The position numbers and the translations under genes are program-made. Below are positions 61,932 through 64,000 of a DNA stretch of 64,000 nt, piece by piece. Position 1 is the stretch's first letter. Each line of letters starts with the position of its first letter. The notes below the pieces were generated by a model. That model did not search any database. It was given only the letters and a program-made list of their open reading frames with translations, and was not told the origin of the DNA. Origin of the DNA: Equus caballus (lineage: Eukaryota; Chordata; Mammalia; Perissodactyla; Equidae); the NCBI RefSeq assembly GCF_041296265.1, contig NC_091690.1, positions 72,299,501 through 72,363,500 of the forward strand. The letters run 5' to 3'.

Positions 61932-62168
61932 AGGGACTGCCCGGTGGTGCAGTGGTTAAGTTCGCACGTTCCACTTCGGAGGCCCAGGGTTCGCCAGTTT
62001 GGATCCCGGGTGCGGATATGGCATCGCTTGGCAAGCCATGCTGTGGTAGGCATCCCACATATAAAGTAGAGGAGGAAGGGCACAGATGTTAGCTCAGGGC
62101 CAGTCTTCCTCAGCAAAAAGAGGAGGATTGGCAGCAGTTAGCTCAGGGCTAATCTTCCTCAAAAAAAA
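61932..62168 (+). repeat. ERE-type SINE in PAAF1 intron
   Basis: Sense copy with gtggtgcagtggttaagttc. Target-site duplication aaaagtaatacatgct at 61916-61931 and aaaagtagtacatgct at 62169-62184, one mismatch. Confidence 0.93.
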
Positions 62169-62184
62169 AAAAGTAGTACATGCT

Positions 62185-63020
62185 CATTGAAGAAAACTTT
62201 AAAAATAAACAGAGAAGTAAAAAATCACCCATAATCTACCACAAAGATAATTACTGTTAACATTTTAATGTACTTTCCCAATCTTTTTTGTGCAAATTTT
62301 TATTTTACATGGTTGAGAGCATAACCGCATAAAAGAAGATTTTTATGCATAAAGTTTTTTCTGTATTAAGATTATAACTTTGTATAAAATCCTGAAAAAG
62401 AATCAAAAGATATTAATTAACCTTCTCAAACTTTTTGGAAATCTAAAAAACTGCTTTCCAAAATTATCTGTCAATCAATTTTATTTTATCTGTTAATCAA
62501 TCTATCCTCCAACCAGCAGCATACAGGAGGACATTATCCTTCCTTGCACTATTAATATTAAAAATAATCTTTTCCAAAAAAGAATATTTATCTTTTAAAG
62601 ATATAGAAATACTGACAGATAAAATAATATGATGTTTTTGATATATTTCAAAATATGATAAAGGCTGGGGATTATAAAGGAATGGGTAAAACATGATGAA
62701 AGAAGATTAGCCATAAATTAGTAATAGTTGAAGCTAGATGATGGGTGCACCAGGTTTATTTCTCTATCTTTGTATCGGTTTACCAAGTTCTATAATAAAG
62801 TTTAAAAAATTGTTTAATCTGGCAATTTCAATCTCCTCTCTAGTAAATCAAAGAGTTCAAAAGGACCTCAAAGATCATCTACCTCCACCTTCTAACTAGT
62901 ACAGAATTCCCTCTACAGCACCTGGCAGCGTAGCCAACCAGCCTATGCTTGTCCATCCCCAGAGTTAGTGGTGCTCACTACCTCAATGCCAGCTTCTTTC
63001 TTACAAAACAGATGGCTTTT
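62185..63020. other. PAAF1 intron, no further exon seen
   Basis: AT-rich sequence with possible decayed LINE material at about 62200-62820. I looked on the minus strand for the preceding PAAF1 exon (human SLLSVRDGFIASQ) and did not find it. Confidence 0.5.
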
Positions 63021-63027
63021 CCTTATA

Positions 63028-63233
63028 CAGTCGCACATCGCTTAACAACAGGGTATGTTCTGAAAAATGCGTTGTTAGGTGGTTTTGTCGTTGTGCAAAC
63101 ATCATAGAGTGTACTTTCACAAACCTAGATGGTATGGCCTACCACACACCTAGGCTCTATGGTACTAATCTCATGGGACCACCATGGTATACGCAGTCGG
63201 TCGACTGAAACATCGCTATGCAGCACATGACTG
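63028..63233. mobile_element. TA-flanked DNA transposon relic (Tc1/mariner-like MITE)
   Basis: Starts TA-CAGTCGCACATCGC and ends GCACATGACTG-TA. The ends form an inverted repeat beginning CAGTC, and both are flanked by TA, as for Tc1/mariner or Tigger non-autonomous elements. Family name not assigned. About 206 bp, no coding capacity. Confidence 0.6.
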
Positions 63234-63339
63234 TATTGAACTGAAATGTGGCTCCTGATAACTTTCTTTTATTGATCTTAGTTTTGTCCTCTGAAAACAG
63301 AGTTATAATTTTACTCTCTTTGCCTTTTTGTTTGTTTTG

Positions 63340-63588
63340 TTTTGTTTGTTTGTTTTTGAGGAAGATTAGCCCTGAGCTAACATCTGCTGCCAATCCTCCT
63401 CTTTTTGCTGAGGAAGACTGGCCCTGAGCTAACATCCATGCCCATCCTCCCCTACTTTATATGTGGGACGCCTACTACAGCATGGCTTGCCAAGCAGTGT
63501 CATGTCCGCACCCAGGATCCGAACTGACGAACCATGGGCTGCCGAAGCAGAATGTGTGAACTTAACTGCTGCACCACCAGGCCAGCCT
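63340..63588 (-). repeat. ERE-type SINE in PAAF1 intron
   Basis: Inverted copy with head gcaccaccaggccagcct at the right, with an impure (TTTG)n tail on the left. The wording ctctttgccttt/cctctgccttta on both sides is a probable target-site duplication. Confidence 0.88.
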
Positions 63589-64000
63589 CTGCCTTTAATA
63601 GTAATATACTAATATTAATATAAGATGTTAATAACAGAATTTATGCCTTTCCTTCTTTCCAGCAGAAAAGAGTTACAAACAGTAGAAGGGCCACAAGTTA
63701 GCTCTTCTCCACGTTACCTCCACTTTACTCACACATCCCTTTGCAAGGGAGATGTTAATATTCAACAAAATGGCCTAAAGGTAGGACAGAGGAGTTAAGA
63801 AATGCAGAAGCCCTGAGTGGCCTACATGTGGTTCTCCAGGATACCAAACTCTCTTACTTCAGAACTGCCACCAAAGCAACAGAAGCTTCCCATGTGCTGC
63901 ATCATGGCTCTGTGTTTGAAGTTTACATTTCTTGAGTCTCAAAATCTCATTTTAAGCCAGAGTGGGAAACCAACCATAATCTTTTTTCAGTTTCTCATTG
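63589..64000. other. PAAF1 intron to window edge
   Basis: No exon, repeat or regulatory site that I can support. Confidence 0.4.

Noticed and set aside
1-64000. CRISPR arrays, operons or other prokaryotic systems
   Set aside because: No spaced direct-repeat array or bacterial gene content; the window is a mammalian locus.

Overview
This window is mammalian nuclear DNA. Intron-split host genes sit among LINE-1, LINE-2, MIR and MaLR/ERVL relics and about 17 copies of a tRNA-derived SINE that begins GGGGCCGGCC and carries GTGGCGCAGCGGTTAAGTTC. That SINE matches the equine repetitive element (ERE) type known from Perissodactyla, so a horse or rhinoceros relative is the best guess. I cannot separate the two from sequence alone.

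The gene order is UCP3 (+), UCP2 (+), DNAJB13 (-), PAAF1 (-, last two coding exons only), matching the human 11q13 neighbourhood in reverse. Region by region: 1-6464 is repeats and UCP3 upstream sequence. 6465-12409 is the UCP3 coding region in six coding exons (311 aa), with a 3' UTR to about 13505. 13506-25700 is intergenic, holding L2, a MaLR LTR, L1 pieces, ERE SINEs and a processed pseudogene of FAM91A1 (20761-23510 for its coding part). 25700-27420 is a CpG island with UCP2 exon 1. 27777-33189 holds UCP2 exon 2, with its 36-codon upstream ORF, and the 309-aa coding region. 33541-36600 separates two convergent genes. 36778-49473 is DNAJB13 (eight coding exons, 316 aa). 49600-59220 is repeat-rich intergenic DNA with a three-layer nest of insertions. 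59569-61360 holds the PAAF1 C-terminal exons, and 61361-64000 is PAAF1 intron.

UCP3 and UCP2 are tandem paralogues of the mitochondrial carrier family with matching intron phases. DNAJB13 is an axonemal J-protein whose promoter shows a candidate RFX X-box and an ACTACAA-type core motif. PAAF1 is a WD40 proteasome-assembly factor. All coding exons I assembled are open with consensus GT-AG junctions, so these genes look functional.

I found no undescribed system. The most useful observations are a block of about 150 bp that is 94% identical between UCP3 and UCP2 (69% in another exon pair, hand counts), the FAM91A1 retrocopy, the conserved UCP2 uORF, and a stretch of about 27 kb over UCP2/DNAJB13 without any ERE SINE. 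Exon positions were read by hand from splice consensus, reading frame and remembered human proteins; no alignment was run.
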